Of a DNA stretch of 39,189 bases, positions 20,324-29,754 are shown piece after piece. The position numbers and the translations under genes were made by a program. Under the pieces are notes generated by a model. It was not told the DNA's origin and made no database searches. It saw only the letters and a list, made by a program, of their open reading frames with translations. Within the stretch, counting starts at the first letter, position 1, and each line of letters opens with the position of its first letter. Source of the DNA: a virus; the IMG/VR virus record IMGVR_UViG_3300048592_000328, positions 1-39,189 of that record. One strand, given 5' to 3'.

Positions 20324-20791
20324 TTGAAAAAGAAAACATCAAACAAGAAAGTTGAAAGGGATAAACCGAAGAATGGTCACGGCGGAAAGCGTGAAGGCGC
20401 AGGACGCAATCCAATTCCGTTCAATGAGGAATGGTGGGAAATAGCAGAGAATTTAGCTCATATTCAATGCACAAGAGACGAAATAGCGGGCGTTCTTAAA
20501 ATAGATGCAGACACTTTAATAACAAAAATAAAACAGCGTTATAACCTTGATTTTTCGGCTTGGTTTTTAAAACACAGCGCAAATGGAAAAGCATCTTTAA
20601 GGCGAAGATTGTTCGATATGGCGATGAATGAAAAGTGGGATAATACACAAGCTGCGATATGGTTATCAAAGAATTATCTCGGTATGAAAGAGCCTGAATC
20701 TACAAATCAAGCACAAGTCAACCAATCATTTTCTCTCTCATACTCCAAAGATGATTTAACTAATGCAAAAAAACGAACTAAAAACGATTGA
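20324..20791 (+). CDS. Terminase small subunit
   Basis: 155 residues from TTG 20324, with AAAGGGA 7-13 bases upstream. It begins with a lysine-rich arm and the GGKREGAGR motif (about residues 24-32) seen at the start of many phage small terminases. A DNA-binding helical part follows (EIAGVLKIDADTLITKI). Its TTG start overlaps the stop of a 6-codon frame (ATGAAAGGG at 20307), a small leader that might set translation. It ends 29 bp inside the large subunit gene, a usual overlap. It recognises phage DNA for packaging. Confidence 0.75.
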   Translation: MKKKTSNKKVERDKPKNGHGGKREGAGRNPIPFNEEWWEIAENLAHIQCTRDEIAGVLKIDADTLITKIKQRYNLDFSAWFLKHSANGKASLRRRLFDMAMNEKWDNTQAAIWLSKNYLGMKEPESTNQAQVNQSFSLSYSKDDLTNAKKRTKND

Positions 20792-22226
20792 TTTTGATTA
20801 CTACTGGAAGCGCAGGGAAGGGATTTCAACAGATTCTGGGACTACTGTTGATACATTCCGGCCAGTAATTCCATGGCAAGCAGAAGTCTTACACGATATC
20901 CGATTTGGGTTTGACTATTCAATCGGTGTGCATGATGTACTTCTTTCCGGCTCTGTCGGCTCTGCCAAATCTCTTTTTATGGCTCACATTGCTGTGACTC
21001 ATTGCATGATGTTCGACCGAGCTTGTGTCGGTATTTTCAGGCTATCGTTTCCTGATTTGAGAGATACTATATTCAAAGACATTGTCGATCATCTTGTGTG
21101 TGATGGTCTTGAGGAAGGGCGCGATTATTTCATCAATAACACGCGATGTCAAATCATGTTTAAAAATGGTTCGTCAATCGTATCTCGTTCGTTCTCGGAT
21201 GGACGCTATACAAAGGTGCGTTCACTTCGCTTGTCTCTCGCTATCATAGAGGAGTTAACAGAATTCAGGGGAAAGCATGAGCAGGCGTATAAGGAAATTA
21301 AAAATCGAGTAGGTCGCTGCCCTTGGGTACCGGAACAATTGATATTGTGTGCCACAAACCCGGATGACCCTTCCATGTGGGTATACCAGTATTTTATCGA
21401 GAATGAAAAAAATGACCCTACCCGTCATGTATATTACTCTCTCACTTTTGATAATCCATTTTTGAGAGAAAATTATATCCGGTCTATCATCTCAACACTA
21501 GACGAAAAGCAAGTACTCCGCATGGTGTTTGGAAGATGGTTAGAGCTTAAATCTGATGTAATCTATTACAACTTTGGTGAATACAACATAATTAAGCGAT
21601 TGTACCAAGTCTATGACAATCAACCAATTCACATATCATGGGACTTCAATATCGGAAACGGTAAGCCTATGTCTTGCTGCATGTTCCAAGTTTATCGTGA
21701 CGCTAAAGGATATGGCTATCATGTGTTTGATGAAGTAGTTATCGAGGGAATGCGAACGCTCGATAGCTGCGAAGAAATTGCAGCAAAAGGAATACTTGAC
21801 AATTACGGAACAACCATAATCGTTCACGGTGACGCTGCAGGAGCACATAACGACACAAGAAGCAAGAAAACAGACTATGACATTATCATGGGATTCCTGC
21901 AAAACTACGTTAGAAGAGACGGCAGGCATCTCGAAGTGATTAGAAAGGTACCACTGGCTAACCCGCCGATCAGAACAAGACACAATAAAATAAACGGACT
22001 TTGTAAAAATGCTCTCGGAGAAACATTCCTTTTTGTCTATCAAAACTGTAAAACTATGATTAGAGGATTGAAACTTACAAAGTTAAAAGACAATGGTAAT
22101 CTTATAGAAGATGACAGCTTTGACGCGCAGCATATCACCACGGCTCTAGGATACGGCGTAATAGCTGCAGAAAAGTTTTATCTATATCAACAGGAATCAG
22201 AAAGACTACTAGCAGAAAGGAATTAA
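20763..22226 (+). CDS. Terminase large subunit
   Basis: 487 residues. Walker A is GSVGSAKS (63-70), a variant of the usual GxxGxGKS; Walker B is LSLAIIEE (157-164). A motif SDGRYTKVRSLRLS precedes it. The nuclease half begins near ISWDFNIGNGKP, with a further acid in HGDAAGAHND and DDSFDAQH near the C-terminus, as in the RNase-H-like terminase nuclease. It is the ATP-driven DNA packaging motor and cutter. Overlaps the small subunit and sits 4 bp before the portal gene. Confidence 0.9.
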   Translation: MQKNELKTIDFDYYWKRREGISTDSGTTVDTFRPVIPWQAEVLHDIRFGFDYSIGVHDVLLSGSVGSAKSLFMAHIAVTHCMMFDRACVGIFRLSFPDLRDTIFKDIVDHLVCDGLEEGRDYFINNTRCQIMFKNGSSIVSRSFSDGRYTKVRSLRLSLAIIEELTEFRGKHEQAYKEIKNRVGRCPWVPEQLILCATNPDDPSMWVYQYFIENEKNDPTRHVYYSLTFDNPFLRENYIRSIISTLDEKQVLRMVFGRWLELKSDVIYYNFGEYNIIKRLYQVYDNQPIHISWDFNIGNGKPMSCCMFQVYRDAKGYGYHVFDEVVIEGMRTLDSCEEIAAKGILDNYGTTIIVHGDAAGAHNDTRSKKTDYDIIMGFLQNYVRRDGRHLEVIRKVPLANPPIRTRHNKINGLCKNALGETFLFVYQNCKTMIRGLKLTKLKDNGNLIEDDSFDAQHITTALGYGVIAAEKFYLYQQESERLLAERN

Positions 22227-22230
22227 TAGC

Positions 22231-23652
22231 ATGGCAACCGAAGCATTACGCAAAAAGATAGGGCAGACATGGAATGATGATCCAAACGAAAGACGCAAAA
22301 ACTGCAAAGCACTATCTGATTTATATGAAGGTGCGGTAAGGAAGTACGTTGAAGAAAGAATCAAGCGAGAGATTAAAGACGCTAACGAACGATGGGAAAT
22401 GAGTCGCAGGATTCTCGAAATAGACATGGTCAAGAGGATAGTTGACAAGCTCTCTCGCGCATACATGAATAACCCGATCAGAAGGCTAATGGACGGTACA
22501 CCAAAAGATCAAGAGGCTTTCGATTGGTATCTAAAGAACATCAACTTTGATGAAATTGGCCAGACCATTGACAAGAACTATAACAACTATAAAGAGTCAC
22601 TTGTCCAGTGTTACTTTCACGAACTAACTGCAAAACCAAAGTTGAAACTGTTAGAACCAAGCACTTATATTGCCGTATCATCTGATCCGCAAGACGATAC
22701 TAATGCAACGGTGTTTGTCATCTATTTCGGCAAAGATGATAAAAAGCAAGATATGCTGCTTTGTGTTTCAGAGGGTGAGGTTTGGATACAAAACACAAAG
22801 GGAGAAATACTTAAGGGGCAGATGGATAACATCGGCAACGTTGATGGCCTAAACATGTATGGAGCTATGCCTTACATTTATGCAAAGAAAACTAAAACCG
22901 ATGTCATGCCATACCCTGATGAGTCGATGATATCCATTGCGACATTGATTCCAATGCTGTGTGGAGATATCAACTACGCAATTAAATATATGTCCTACGC
23001 TATCATCTACGGCGTAAACGTAAAGCAGGAGCTTATTAAGCGCGGGCCTAATGCTTTTTTTAACCTGCTACCGTTTGACGAGACATCGCCGAACAAACCA
23101 GAGGTAGGAGTATTAAAACCTGACATCGATATCAAGGAAGTTTTTGACGGCATCATGATGCAACTTCAGCTTTGGCTGAATGCCAGAGGCATATCGGCGT
23201 CTATCATGGGCTATAACTCTTCTGGGCTTTCATCTGGTATCAGTAAGATGATTGACGAGGCTGACGTTTCTGGCATCATTCAGCAGAACCAAGAAATCTA
23301 CAGAAAGATGGAAAAAGACATATTCAATTTCATCTTTCATCATGGGCATGATATTTGGCGTAACAATAACCCTGCTATGCCACAATATTCGTTTTCGCCT
23401 AACTGCTATGTTGACGTAATATTTCCGCAAGTGGAAGTTATCAAGACACGCGAGGATATCATCAGGGAAGTGAAAGAGGAGCTAGGGCTACGTCTCATTT
23501 CTAAGAAGATGGCAGTTAAGAGGCTTAATCCAAATATGACAGATGAGGAGCTTGACGAACATATGGAAGAAATCAAAGAAGATAATACAGATAATTCAGA
23601 GCAACCAGATATGAATGAAACTGCAGAAGGCGAGGCGGACAATGGGGGCTGA
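22231..23652 (+). CDS. Portal protein
   Basis: 473 residues, directly after the large terminase and before a virion morphogenesis-type gene, the standard place of the portal. The segment IMGYNSSGLSSGISKMIDEADVSGIIQQNQEIYRKME (near 330-366) looks like the portal crown and wing helices, and there are many acid and aromatic residues through the length. The last 50 residues are acidic (EEIKEDNTDNSEQPDMNETAEGEADNGG), which is common for portal tails. Identity rests on position and length more than on any single motif. Confidence 0.75.
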   Translation: MATEALRKKIGQTWNDDPNERRKNCKALSDLYEGAVRKYVEERIKREIKDANERWEMSRRILEIDMVKRIVDKLSRAYMNNPIRRLMDGTPKDQEAFDWYLKNINFDEIGQTIDKNYNNYKESLVQCYFHELTAKPKLKLLEPSTYIAVSSDPQDDTNATVFVIYFGKDDKKQDMLLCVSEGEVWIQNTKGEILKGQMDNIGNVDGLNMYGAMPYIYAKKTKTDVMPYPDESMISIATLIPMLCGDINYAIKYMSYAIIYGVNVKQELIKRGPNAFFNLLPFDETSPNKPEVGVLKPDIDIKEVFDGIMMQLQLWLNARGISASIMGYNSSGLSSGISKMIDEADVSGIIQQNQEIYRKMEKDIFNFIFHHGHDIWRNNNPAMPQYSFSPNCYVDVIFPQVEVIKTREDIIREVKEELGLRLISKKMAVKRLNPNMTDEELDEHMEEIKEDNTDNSEQPDMNETAEGEADNGG

Positions 23653-24151
23653 TTGGCAGCGGTTTGAAGTCGAGATACCAAGCGGGCTTTCTGAAACAGA
23701 ACGCCTTGCTTTGGGCGAGGATATTATAGAGTACATGCGGAAACGGACAGAAGGTGGAAAGGATTCCGAAGGCAAACCGTTCCCGAAGTACTCCAAGGAA
23801 TATATCAAATCGCTTGATTTTAAAATCGCTGGCAAGTCTCCCGGCAAGATCAACTTAACTCAGACTGGAGAAATGCTTGCCGATATCCAAGTTTTAGATA
23901 TTAAGAAAGATAAACTTGTCATTGGCTTTGAAAAAGGTTCATTATCTAATGACAAGGCCGATGGTCATATTACAGGCTGGCAAGGGCGTTCGGATGTAAA
24001 GAGGGACTTCCTTGGTTTTGATAGTTCAAGCGAAAAGGAAAAGCTGAAGTCGATCATACGCAAGCACGAAAAGTCAATAGACCGTGATAGTCTTGCTCTC
24101 AAAGCATTAACCTGGCTATCGATGAGGGATATCAAACGTGGAAAGAAATAA
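23642..24151 (+). CDS. Phage virion morphogenesis-type protein, 169 aa
   Basis: Start at ATG 23642 (MGADWQRFEVEIPSGLS), which overlaps the portal end; an in-frame ATG at 23615 has no ribosome site. It has GKPFPKYSKEYIKSL and LTQTGEMLADIQVL, the layout of proteins like head morphogenesis or gp10-type neck proteins (EG.PF..YS..Y, then L..TG.M...I). A C-terminal basic helix follows. It is probably a minor head or connector protein. Confidence 0.65.
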   Translation: MGADWQRFEVEIPSGLSETERLALGEDIIEYMRKRTEGGKDSEGKPFPKYSKEYIKSLDFKIAGKSPGKINLTQTGEMLADIQVLDIKKDKLVIGFEKGSLSNDKADGHITGWQGRSDVKRDFLGFDSSSEKEKLKSIIRKHEKSIDRDSLALKALTWLSMRDIKRGKK

Positions 24152-24638
24152 AAAGAACATAGAGGATTTTGTTAAAAGACTAAATACTCTAATCGAGTCA
24201 TCAACAGGTCAAGCTCAAATGGGAAAGATTGGGCGCTTCTTGATTGATAAGATCACGGTAAGAACAAGGCTAGGCTACGGCGTAAAAGACAATTTAGAGC
24301 AAAAGTATCCTTTGCGCAGCGTTCCGCGTTCACCAGCTTATGAGAAGTTTAGAAAAACATTTACAGGGCTTTCACCACAAACAACACCGAGAAGGCATAA
24401 CCTTACATTGACAGGTTCAATGATTGATAGCCTAAAGATCAAGGCTATGAGTCGAAACAAGATCACAATCGGGCCAACTGGCTTCGATCAATTCGGTAGA
24501 TCAAATGAGATGAAGGCATACTGGCAAGAACAACTGGGCAGAGTCTTCTTGCGTCTCTCAGAGCAGGAAGTTAAGCAGGTAAGAATTTTTTGGATTAGAC
24601 AATTTTCTGACTTGCTAAAAGGTAAAAATATAGTTTAA
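24138..24638 (+). CDS. Phage head-tail connector-type protein, 166 aa
   Basis: Overlaps the gene before by 14 bp. RHNLTLTGSMIDSLKIKAMS resembles the L..TG.M..S......S segment of phage neck proteins (HK97 gp10-like and virion morphogenesis). KITVRTRLGYGVKDN and KTFTGLSPQT show a basic N-terminal half. Two adjacent genes of this type may be the connector and the tail-side neck protein. Confidence 0.6.
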   Translation: MERNKKNIEDFVKRLNTLIESSTGQAQMGKIGRFLIDKITVRTRLGYGVKDNLEQKYPLRSVPRSPAYEKFRKTFTGLSPQTTPRRHNLTLTGSMIDSLKIKAMSRNKITIGPTGFDQFGRSNEMKAYWQEQLGRVFLRLSEQEVKQVRIFWIRQFSDLLKGKNIV

Positions 24639-24654
24639 CATGAAAGGGAAGGCT

Positions 24655-25284
24655 ATGACTACAGACAACGAAAGCACTTCAAACAATTCTAGCTCCGGTG
24701 GAGCAAATACTGACCCCGGCGGGGAAGGTAAAAATCAGCAAAAAAATAGCGTTTCTTATGAAACTTACACAAAGGTTTTAGATGAGGCAAAAGCTGCCAA
24801 AGCAAAACTTCGTGAGTTTGAAGAAAACTTTAATAAGACACGCGAGGAAAAACTGAAAGCTGATGGGGATTGGAAAGGGCTTCTTGAAACAAGAGAATCG
24901 CGGATAAAAGAGCTTGAAACAGAGCTTTCAAAAACATCCGAGAAATTTAGTAGTCTGCACGACAGAATTACAAATAGCCAAAAGCTGGCAAAGGTTCTGT
25001 CAAAAGTTGGCGGGCACGTTGACGAAAAGTACTATGGTCTGATTGATATCAGTGACGTGAAAACAAACCCGGAAACGGGCGAAATAGATGACATGTCAGC
25101 AGCAAAAGTAGCGGAAAGTTTCCGTACTACTTATTCGGACGTAGTAAAGAAGGGATTTAATCCCGCTTCAATGGGTGAAACCAAGGGGGCTGGTAATCAA
25201 CCAGCGGCAACAATTCCTTACGAGGAATGGAGTCGCTTGCCTTATAATGAAAAAAAGAAGTGGCGAACGAGTCAAATCAAATAA
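24655..25284 (+). CDS. Capsid scaffold protein
   Basis: Start at ATG 24655, with AAGGGAAGG upstream; the ATG at 24640 precedes that site. 209 residues: low-complexity acidic N-terminus (NESTSNNSSSGGAN), a long coiled coil (KLREFEENFNKTREEKLK, then ESRIKELETELSKTSEKF), and a C-terminal PYEEWSRLPYNEKKKW that likely docks to the capsid protein. The gene immediately precedes the major capsid protein, as usual for a scaffold. Confidence 0.85.
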   Translation: MTTDNESTSNNSSSGGANTDPGGEGKNQQKNSVSYETYTKVLDEAKAAKAKLREFEENFNKTREEKLKADGDWKGLLETRESRIKELETELSKTSEKFSSLHDRITNSQKLAKVLSKVGGHVDEKYYGLIDISDVKTNPETGEIDDMSAAKVAESFRTTYSDVVKKGFNPASMGETKGAGNQPAATIPYEEWSRLPYNEKKKWRTSQIK

Positions 25285-25299
25285 AAGGGGGAACTAAAT

Positions 25300-26193
25300 A
25301 TGGTATTGGGGCCAACTAACATTGGTGACGTTTCGGAACAAATCCAAAAGTTTTGGGCACCGCTTGGTGCATCACAGCTTGTTCAAAACAATCCCATGCT
25401 CAACATTGTAAACAGAAACTATGAAGGAAACCTGCAAGCAAAAGGTGATACCGTTTATGTTTCTGTTCTTAGGCCGATGACTGGTCAAACACAAACCGTA
25501 GGCGTTGACGCTGATACTTTCGCGCCAAGCAAAGTATCTATGGTAAGAACAGCTATCACTGCCAACAGAGTTTTCTCCATGTCTGTTGAGCTTGAAAGTC
25601 TTGTTCAACTGCAATCGCTTCTTGACTCCAACGATGCACAGCTTCGTGAGATGATGATGCAAGCGGTTTCTGATCAAATCAACAAGCACATCTATTCTTT
25701 TGTCAAAGCTTCTGTAACCGATGGCTCAACGGGTGACTATAACGTCTCTACTTTGAGCAAGACAGAGCTTCGCGGCGCAAGGGTTTATGCTGGCAAGAAC
25801 AAGTGGCCAAAGGACGGCAACTGGTTTGGTCTGCTCGACCCTGCTTACTGGGGAGACATCACCGTTGATTCTACGCTGGCAAGTATAGATTTCGTCGGTG
25901 AAACACCAATCGCTGGCACCACAACTTTCCGCAAGCTTCTTGATTTCAACATTGCGGAAGATAACTGCCTGGGTACTTCCCAAGGTCTATTCTTCCACCG
26001 TGATTGGATGTACTTTGTAATGCAGCAAATGCCTACTTGGAAGGTTTCCGACCTTCACAGCAATTACAAGCGCGGCATCCTTCTTAGTGTTGACGTAGTC
26101 GGCGGCGCGGCTCTGAATGCATACGCAGGTAATGAGCTTCACTATCCTGTCTATGCAACCAATAGCTCTACTGGCTGGGTAGATCCGAGCTAA
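25300..26193 (+). CDS. Major capsid protein
   Basis: 297 residues, ATG with AAAAGGGGGA upstream, a strong ribosome site. Position right after scaffold and the segment QLVQNNPMLNIVNRNYEGNLQ, with ADTFAPSKVSMVRTAITANRVFSMSVE, are typical of P22-like capsid proteins in the HK97 fold. The C-terminal part (FHRDWMYFVMQQMPTW, SNYKRGILLSVDVVGGAALN) also fits. No protease-type gene is visible next to it, so the scaffold may leave uncut. Confidence 0.8.
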   Translation: MVLGPTNIGDVSEQIQKFWAPLGASQLVQNNPMLNIVNRNYEGNLQAKGDTVYVSVLRPMTGQTQTVGVDADTFAPSKVSMVRTAITANRVFSMSVELESLVQLQSLLDSNDAQLREMMMQAVSDQINKHIYSFVKASVTDGSTGDYNVSTLSKTELRGARVYAGKNKWPKDGNWFGLLDPAYWGDITVDSTLASIDFVGETPIAGTTTFRKLLDFNIAEDNCLGTSQGLFFHRDWMYFVMQQMPTWKVSDLHSNYKRGILLSVDVVGGAALNAYAGNELHYPVYATNSSTGWVDPS

Positions 26194-26396
26194 TGAGCAA
26201 GTACGCTGGTAGCAAAATGAAGCTGTTTCCCTCTGAAAAAGAGGTAAACAGTTTCTTTCAAAGCGGCGAAGTTGAGCAGGTGATTGGTCTTTATATGAAG
26301 CGAAACGAATCTTTCGTTTTGTTTTATATTGAGACTTCACCGATAAAAGAAGAAACTGAAGAATTAAAAATATCAAAGAAAGGTAAAAAGCCATGA
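26193..26396 (+). CDS. Small protein after the capsid gene, 67 aa
   Basis: TAATG overlap with the capsid stop. Residues EVNSFFQSGEVEQVIGLY and FVLFYIETSPI are followed by a lysine-rich tail. It may be a capsid-associated or head-completion protein. No family recognised. Confidence 0.6.
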   Translation: MSKYAGSKMKLFPSEKEVNSFFQSGEVEQVIGLYMKRNESFVLFYIETSPIKEETEELKISKKGKKP

Positions 26397-26818
26397 CTGA
26401 TATCGTAGTAAAAGGACATAAAACCCTTGCTGCTGGTTTCACTGGTGAAACTAAAAGAGTTGGATTGATTTATGACTTCGCACAAGACGGCGGAGCTTAT
26501 AACGGCAACGTCTATATTCTTGGTGAAATCGAGGGAACGGTTCTTATTGAAAGAGTGATTGTAAGAACGCTGACGACTGTAGTTGGAAACAACTCAACTG
26601 TCATTGTTGGACACACAGATAACGATGACGCTTTTGTTGATGCTACTGCAGGAGCAGAGGCGAACTTGGTAGAAAACACTGTAGCGGCAGCTGCTACAAC
26701 TTCTATACCTATGATTCTTGTTGATGGTAAAAAGATCATCATGAAGATTGGCACCGCAAACCTTACCGCTGGTAAGATTATTGCAGAAGTTTGGTACAAG
26801 GACGTTAGGGCTGGTTAA
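26393..26818 (+). CDS. Head decoration or accessory protein, 141 aa
   Basis: Overlaps the gene before by 4 bp. All-beta, Thr/Val/Ala-rich sequence (ILGEIEGTVLIERVIVRTLTTVVGNNSTVIVGHTD, ending KIGTANLTAGKIIAEVWY) is typical of small capsid-decorating proteins. A strong terminator follows, so this gene and the capsid genes are at the most highly expressed end of the operon. Confidence 0.65.
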   Translation: MTDIVVKGHKTLAAGFTGETKRVGLIYDFAQDGGAYNGNVYILGEIEGTVLIERVIVRTLTTVVGNNSTVIVGHTDNDDAFVDATAGAEANLVENTVAAAATTSIPMILVDGKKIIMKIGTANLTAGKIIAEVWYKDVRAG

Positions 26819-26850
26819 TTGGCAGCTTTCGTTATACTTCCTTTCATGGG

Positions 26851-26881
26851 TGTATTCCCTTTTTCAAGGGAATACATTTTT
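26851..26881 (+). terminator. Intrinsic terminator inside the structural operon
   Basis: TGTATTCCC (26851-26859) pairs perfectly with GGGAATACA (26868-26876) around an 8-base loop, followed by TTTTTAT. No strong promoter is visible between it and the next gene at 26896. It probably ends most capsid-gene transcripts and lowers the tail-gene message. Confidence 0.85.
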
Positions 26882-26895
26882 ATTCGGAGCGAAAC

Positions 26896-27732
26896 ATGAA
26901 TAACCAGAATATTGTGCTGACAAAAATATCTGGTACTGTTTCAGATATAACGAATCTAGTCACTGATATAGATCATTCTGGGAAGTCAATTACTTTGACT
27001 AACACTGATGCAATCTATATCGGATCTGTATTTCCTTTTAATTCGCTCTACTTGAGGTTTTCAGGCACGTTGAACAACAATGCTAGCGTGCTTTCTGCAG
27101 CTTTCTGGGATGCTACCCAGTTTAGAGACTTTTACAAAGTTATCGATGGTACTGATACCAGCGGGGCAACATTTGCTAAAAGTGGTGTTTTAAATCTCAT
27201 TGCTACCGATCAATATGCACCAGCTTGTTATGACTCAAAGCATCTTGATGAGCTTGGTAATATCGATGGGTACTACTCACTTTATTGGACACGTTTAAAA
27301 GTATCAGCAACACTTGATGCTGTGACACTTCTTTACATTGGGCAGCTATTCGTTGAATCGGACGCAGCTATTTACAAGCTGTATCCTGATTTGCAGGCTA
27401 CCCAGTATAAGAGGGTTTTTGATGCACAAAAAAGTGATTGGCTCGATCAGCGTTTAATCGCGTCTGATATCCTCATATCTGATTTGATAACTATGAATCA
27501 AATCAAATTTGGTGAGCAGTTTTTAGACTGGAGACTTTTAAAATCACCGGCTCTGCATAAAACAGCAGAGCTTATTTACAAAGCGCAGGGAATGAAATAC
27601 AGAGATGATTCTGTCAATGCTCAAAAGGCATATGCAGCATCATTAGAGCCTAGAAAATTCGGTATATCACACGGAAATATTATCAAGACACAAAGCACAT
27701 ATGAAAGCGCACCGACGAGGTTCTATAGATGA
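26896..27732 (+). CDS. Head-tail joining or tail protein, 278 aa
   Basis: ATG preceded by CGGAGCG. N-terminal half is beta-rich with VSDITNLVTDIDHSGKSITLTNTDAIYIG; C-terminal half is helical with DWLDQRLIASDILISDLITMNQIKFGEQFLDW. The layout and place, between decoration and tube genes, fit a head-tail connector or adaptor. The last 4 bases overlap the next gene. No family recognised. Confidence 0.55.
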   Translation: MNNQNIVLTKISGTVSDITNLVTDIDHSGKSITLTNTDAIYIGSVFPFNSLYLRFSGTLNNNASVLSAAFWDATQFRDFYKVIDGTDTSGATFAKSGVLNLIATDQYAPACYDSKHLDELGNIDGYYSLYWTRLKVSATLDAVTLLYIGQLFVESDAAIYKLYPDLQATQYKRVFDAQKSDWLDQRLIASDILISDLITMNQIKFGEQFLDWRLLKSPALHKTAELIYKAQGMKYRDDSVNAQKAYAASLEPRKFGISHGNIIKTQSTYESAPTRFYR

Positions 27733-28193
27733 CGATTATTACAACTTCATATGATGCTTTGATTACCTTGATTGGTAATACTCTAACTTCTGCTAATGGC
27801 TGGGTGAGGCTCACCAATCCCGATGAGATTTTAGAAAACTTCGATTCATTCTTAAGGCAAGGCTGGTGTCTTGTCGCGGGTGACTCTGTCAACACAAACA
27901 GGGAGCTTTGCAAAATTTCAAGCTGGAATCGTAATTTCAGCTTAATTATGGCCGTAGAATATTACGGCAATAATGCAAACTACTCAATTCAAGATGATGC
28001 TATCAAGGTACTTCTTGAAGCATCAACGGCTATGGCCGTAGCAATTGAAAACGATCAAACACTAGGCATAGGAACGGGTAACGTTATCGCTAGAGTATCA
28101 AATGATAGCGGTATTGTTCCTGTTGAATATGAGACTAGAAAATTTATAACGTGTTCTTTATCAGTAAGTATCGAAACATTTATAGGTTATTAA
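27729..28193 (+). CDS. Tail terminator or completion-type protein, 154 aa
   Basis: Starts in an ATGA overlap with the gene before and lies just before the tail tube gene, the usual place of the tail terminator. The first part reads YDALITLIGNTLTSANGWVRL; the C-terminal part has VPVEYETRKFITCSLSVSIETFI, ending in a beta strand as tail terminators do. Identity is from position and size. Confidence 0.6.
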   Translation: MTIITTSYDALITLIGNTLTSANGWVRLTNPDEILENFDSFLRQGWCLVAGDSVNTNRELCKISSWNRNFSLIMAVEYYGNNANYSIQDDAIKVLLEASTAMAVAIENDQTLGIGTGNVIARVSNDSGIVPVEYETRKFITCSLSVSIETFIGY

Positions 28194-28205
28194 AAGGGGG
28201 AAACT

Positions 28206-29711
28206 ATGCCTATTAGCCACAAGTCAACTATATTTGCGATTAAAAAAGAAGCAACTGAGGGTACTATTACCGCACCAACGGCAACAACTAGCTTTATTCC
28301 TATTCAGCCTGATTTGGAAATGGTTCCAGAAGTTGAAAAGCTCGATAACGAGGAAATGAAAAATTCTCTCGGAATGGCTAAGAAGATTACAGGCGCAGAG
28401 AATCCAACAGCTACCCTATCTCATTATATGAAGCATAGCGGCGTAGAAGGTCAAGCACCCGCGTGGGGGACGCTAATTGAGTCAATCATGGGAAACGTCA
28501 AGACAGCTTCAACTGAATATGCTGTTGTAGCAGGTTCAACAACTTCGGCTTTAAAAGTTGCGGACGCTTCTGTTTTCATGGTCGGTGAGATGGTTCTTAT
28601 TAAAGATCCTACTAACGGCTACTCTCTAAACTTCATTCACAGCTATGAAACAGTAACCGACACCATGCAAATGGCTTTTAAACTTGCTGCAGCACCGGGA
28701 GACACTGTTAAACTCGGTAAGGCTATTACTTATTACCCATCTAATAGCTCTCATCCTTCATTGACTCTGTGGCGCTACATCTCAGGTTCGGGCGCAACTG
28801 ATATGATTCGCGGCGCAAAGGTAACCGAGATGACTATCACGGCGGAAGCTGGGCAGCTTATCAACGCCAATATGTCGCTTGAAGGGCTTGAGTATTACTG
28901 GAATCCAATCGAGATTACAGCGTCAAATGATACTCTTGACTTGACAGACGATCAAGGCACGATTGCACCGCGTGTAGCTTCTGGCTGGTATAAGACACCA
29001 CAGGAGCTTGCAACGGCTCTACAAGACGCGATTGACGCTCTCACAACCGAGACTATCACCGTTACTTATTCAAACAGCACCGGGAAGTTTACGATTGCAA
29101 CAAGTACTTCGTCTGTTCTTTCGCTGCTGTGGAATAGCGGAACAAACACAGCTAGAACTATTGGAACAAAGCTTGGTTTTGCTGTTGCTGCTGATGATAC
29201 ACTTGCAACAACTTATACCAGTGATAACCCACAAACATATGCAGCGGCTTACACACCAGCTTTTGACGATAGTGATCCGCTGGCAGCAAAGGGGCATATT
29301 GTCAACTTTGGTGATCAAGTTGACAACGTATGTTTTAACCCTTCTACTGTCGAGATTACTATCAGCAATGAGCGGAAGGTTATCGAATCGATTTGCGCGG
29401 CTTCTGGCCGTAGCGGATCGGTGATTGTAGGTAGGACCGTCACGGCAAACATCACGGCACTTCTGGAGAAGTATGACGCTGACAAGATTGATAGGCTTCT
29501 TCAGAACAAGGATTCTCGGCTCATGTACTGTGGTGGAATCAAGGCTGGCGGTAACTGGGTAGCTGGTAAATGCTTTGGTGTGTATCTGCCCTATTGTACT
29601 GTTGATAGTTACAACGTAGGCGATGACGAGTCGCTGGTTACAGTGGAATTCGAGGTTTCGGCTTTCGTTCCTGATGATGGATCAAACGAGGTTTTCATCG
29701 GCTTTGTATAA
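28206..29711 (+). CDS. Major tail tube protein with an inserted beta domain
   Basis: 501 residues, ATG preceded by AAAAGGGGGA. The N-terminal 230 residues (STIFAIKKEATEGTITAPT, EKLDNEEMKNSLG, ENPTATLSHYM) and the C-terminal part (NPSTVEITISNERKVIES, KYDADKIDRLLQ, KCFGVYLPYCTVDSYNVGDDE) look like a phage tail tube protein. Residues about 235-350 are an extra module (TPQELATALQDAIDALTTETITVTYSNSTGKFTI, then LLW, then LGFAVAADDT) of a type found in other phage tail proteins. The same module type appears in the gene at 33564. Confidence 0.75.
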   Translation: MPISHKSTIFAIKKEATEGTITAPTATTSFIPIQPDLEMVPEVEKLDNEEMKNSLGMAKKITGAENPTATLSHYMKHSGVEGQAPAWGTLIESIMGNVKTASTEYAVVAGSTTSALKVADASVFMVGEMVLIKDPTNGYSLNFIHSYETVTDTMQMAFKLAAAPGDTVKLGKAITYYPSNSSHPSLTLWRYISGSGATDMIRGAKVTEMTITAEAGQLINANMSLEGLEYYWNPIEITASNDTLDLTDDQGTIAPRVASGWYKTPQELATALQDAIDALTTETITVTYSNSTGKFTIATSTSSVLSLLWNSGTNTARTIGTKLGFAVAADDTLATTYTSDNPQTYAAAYTPAFDDSDPLAAKGHIVNFGDQVDNVCFNPSTVEITISNERKVIESICAASGRSGSVIVGRTVTANITALLEKYDADKIDRLLQNKDSRLMYCGGIKAGGNWVAGKCFGVYLPYCTVDSYNVGDDESLVTVEFEVSAFVPDDGSNEVFIGFV

Positions 29712-29754
29712 ACCACAAAGCCTTTTTTTGTTTTCATGAAAGGGAGTTTAAAAA

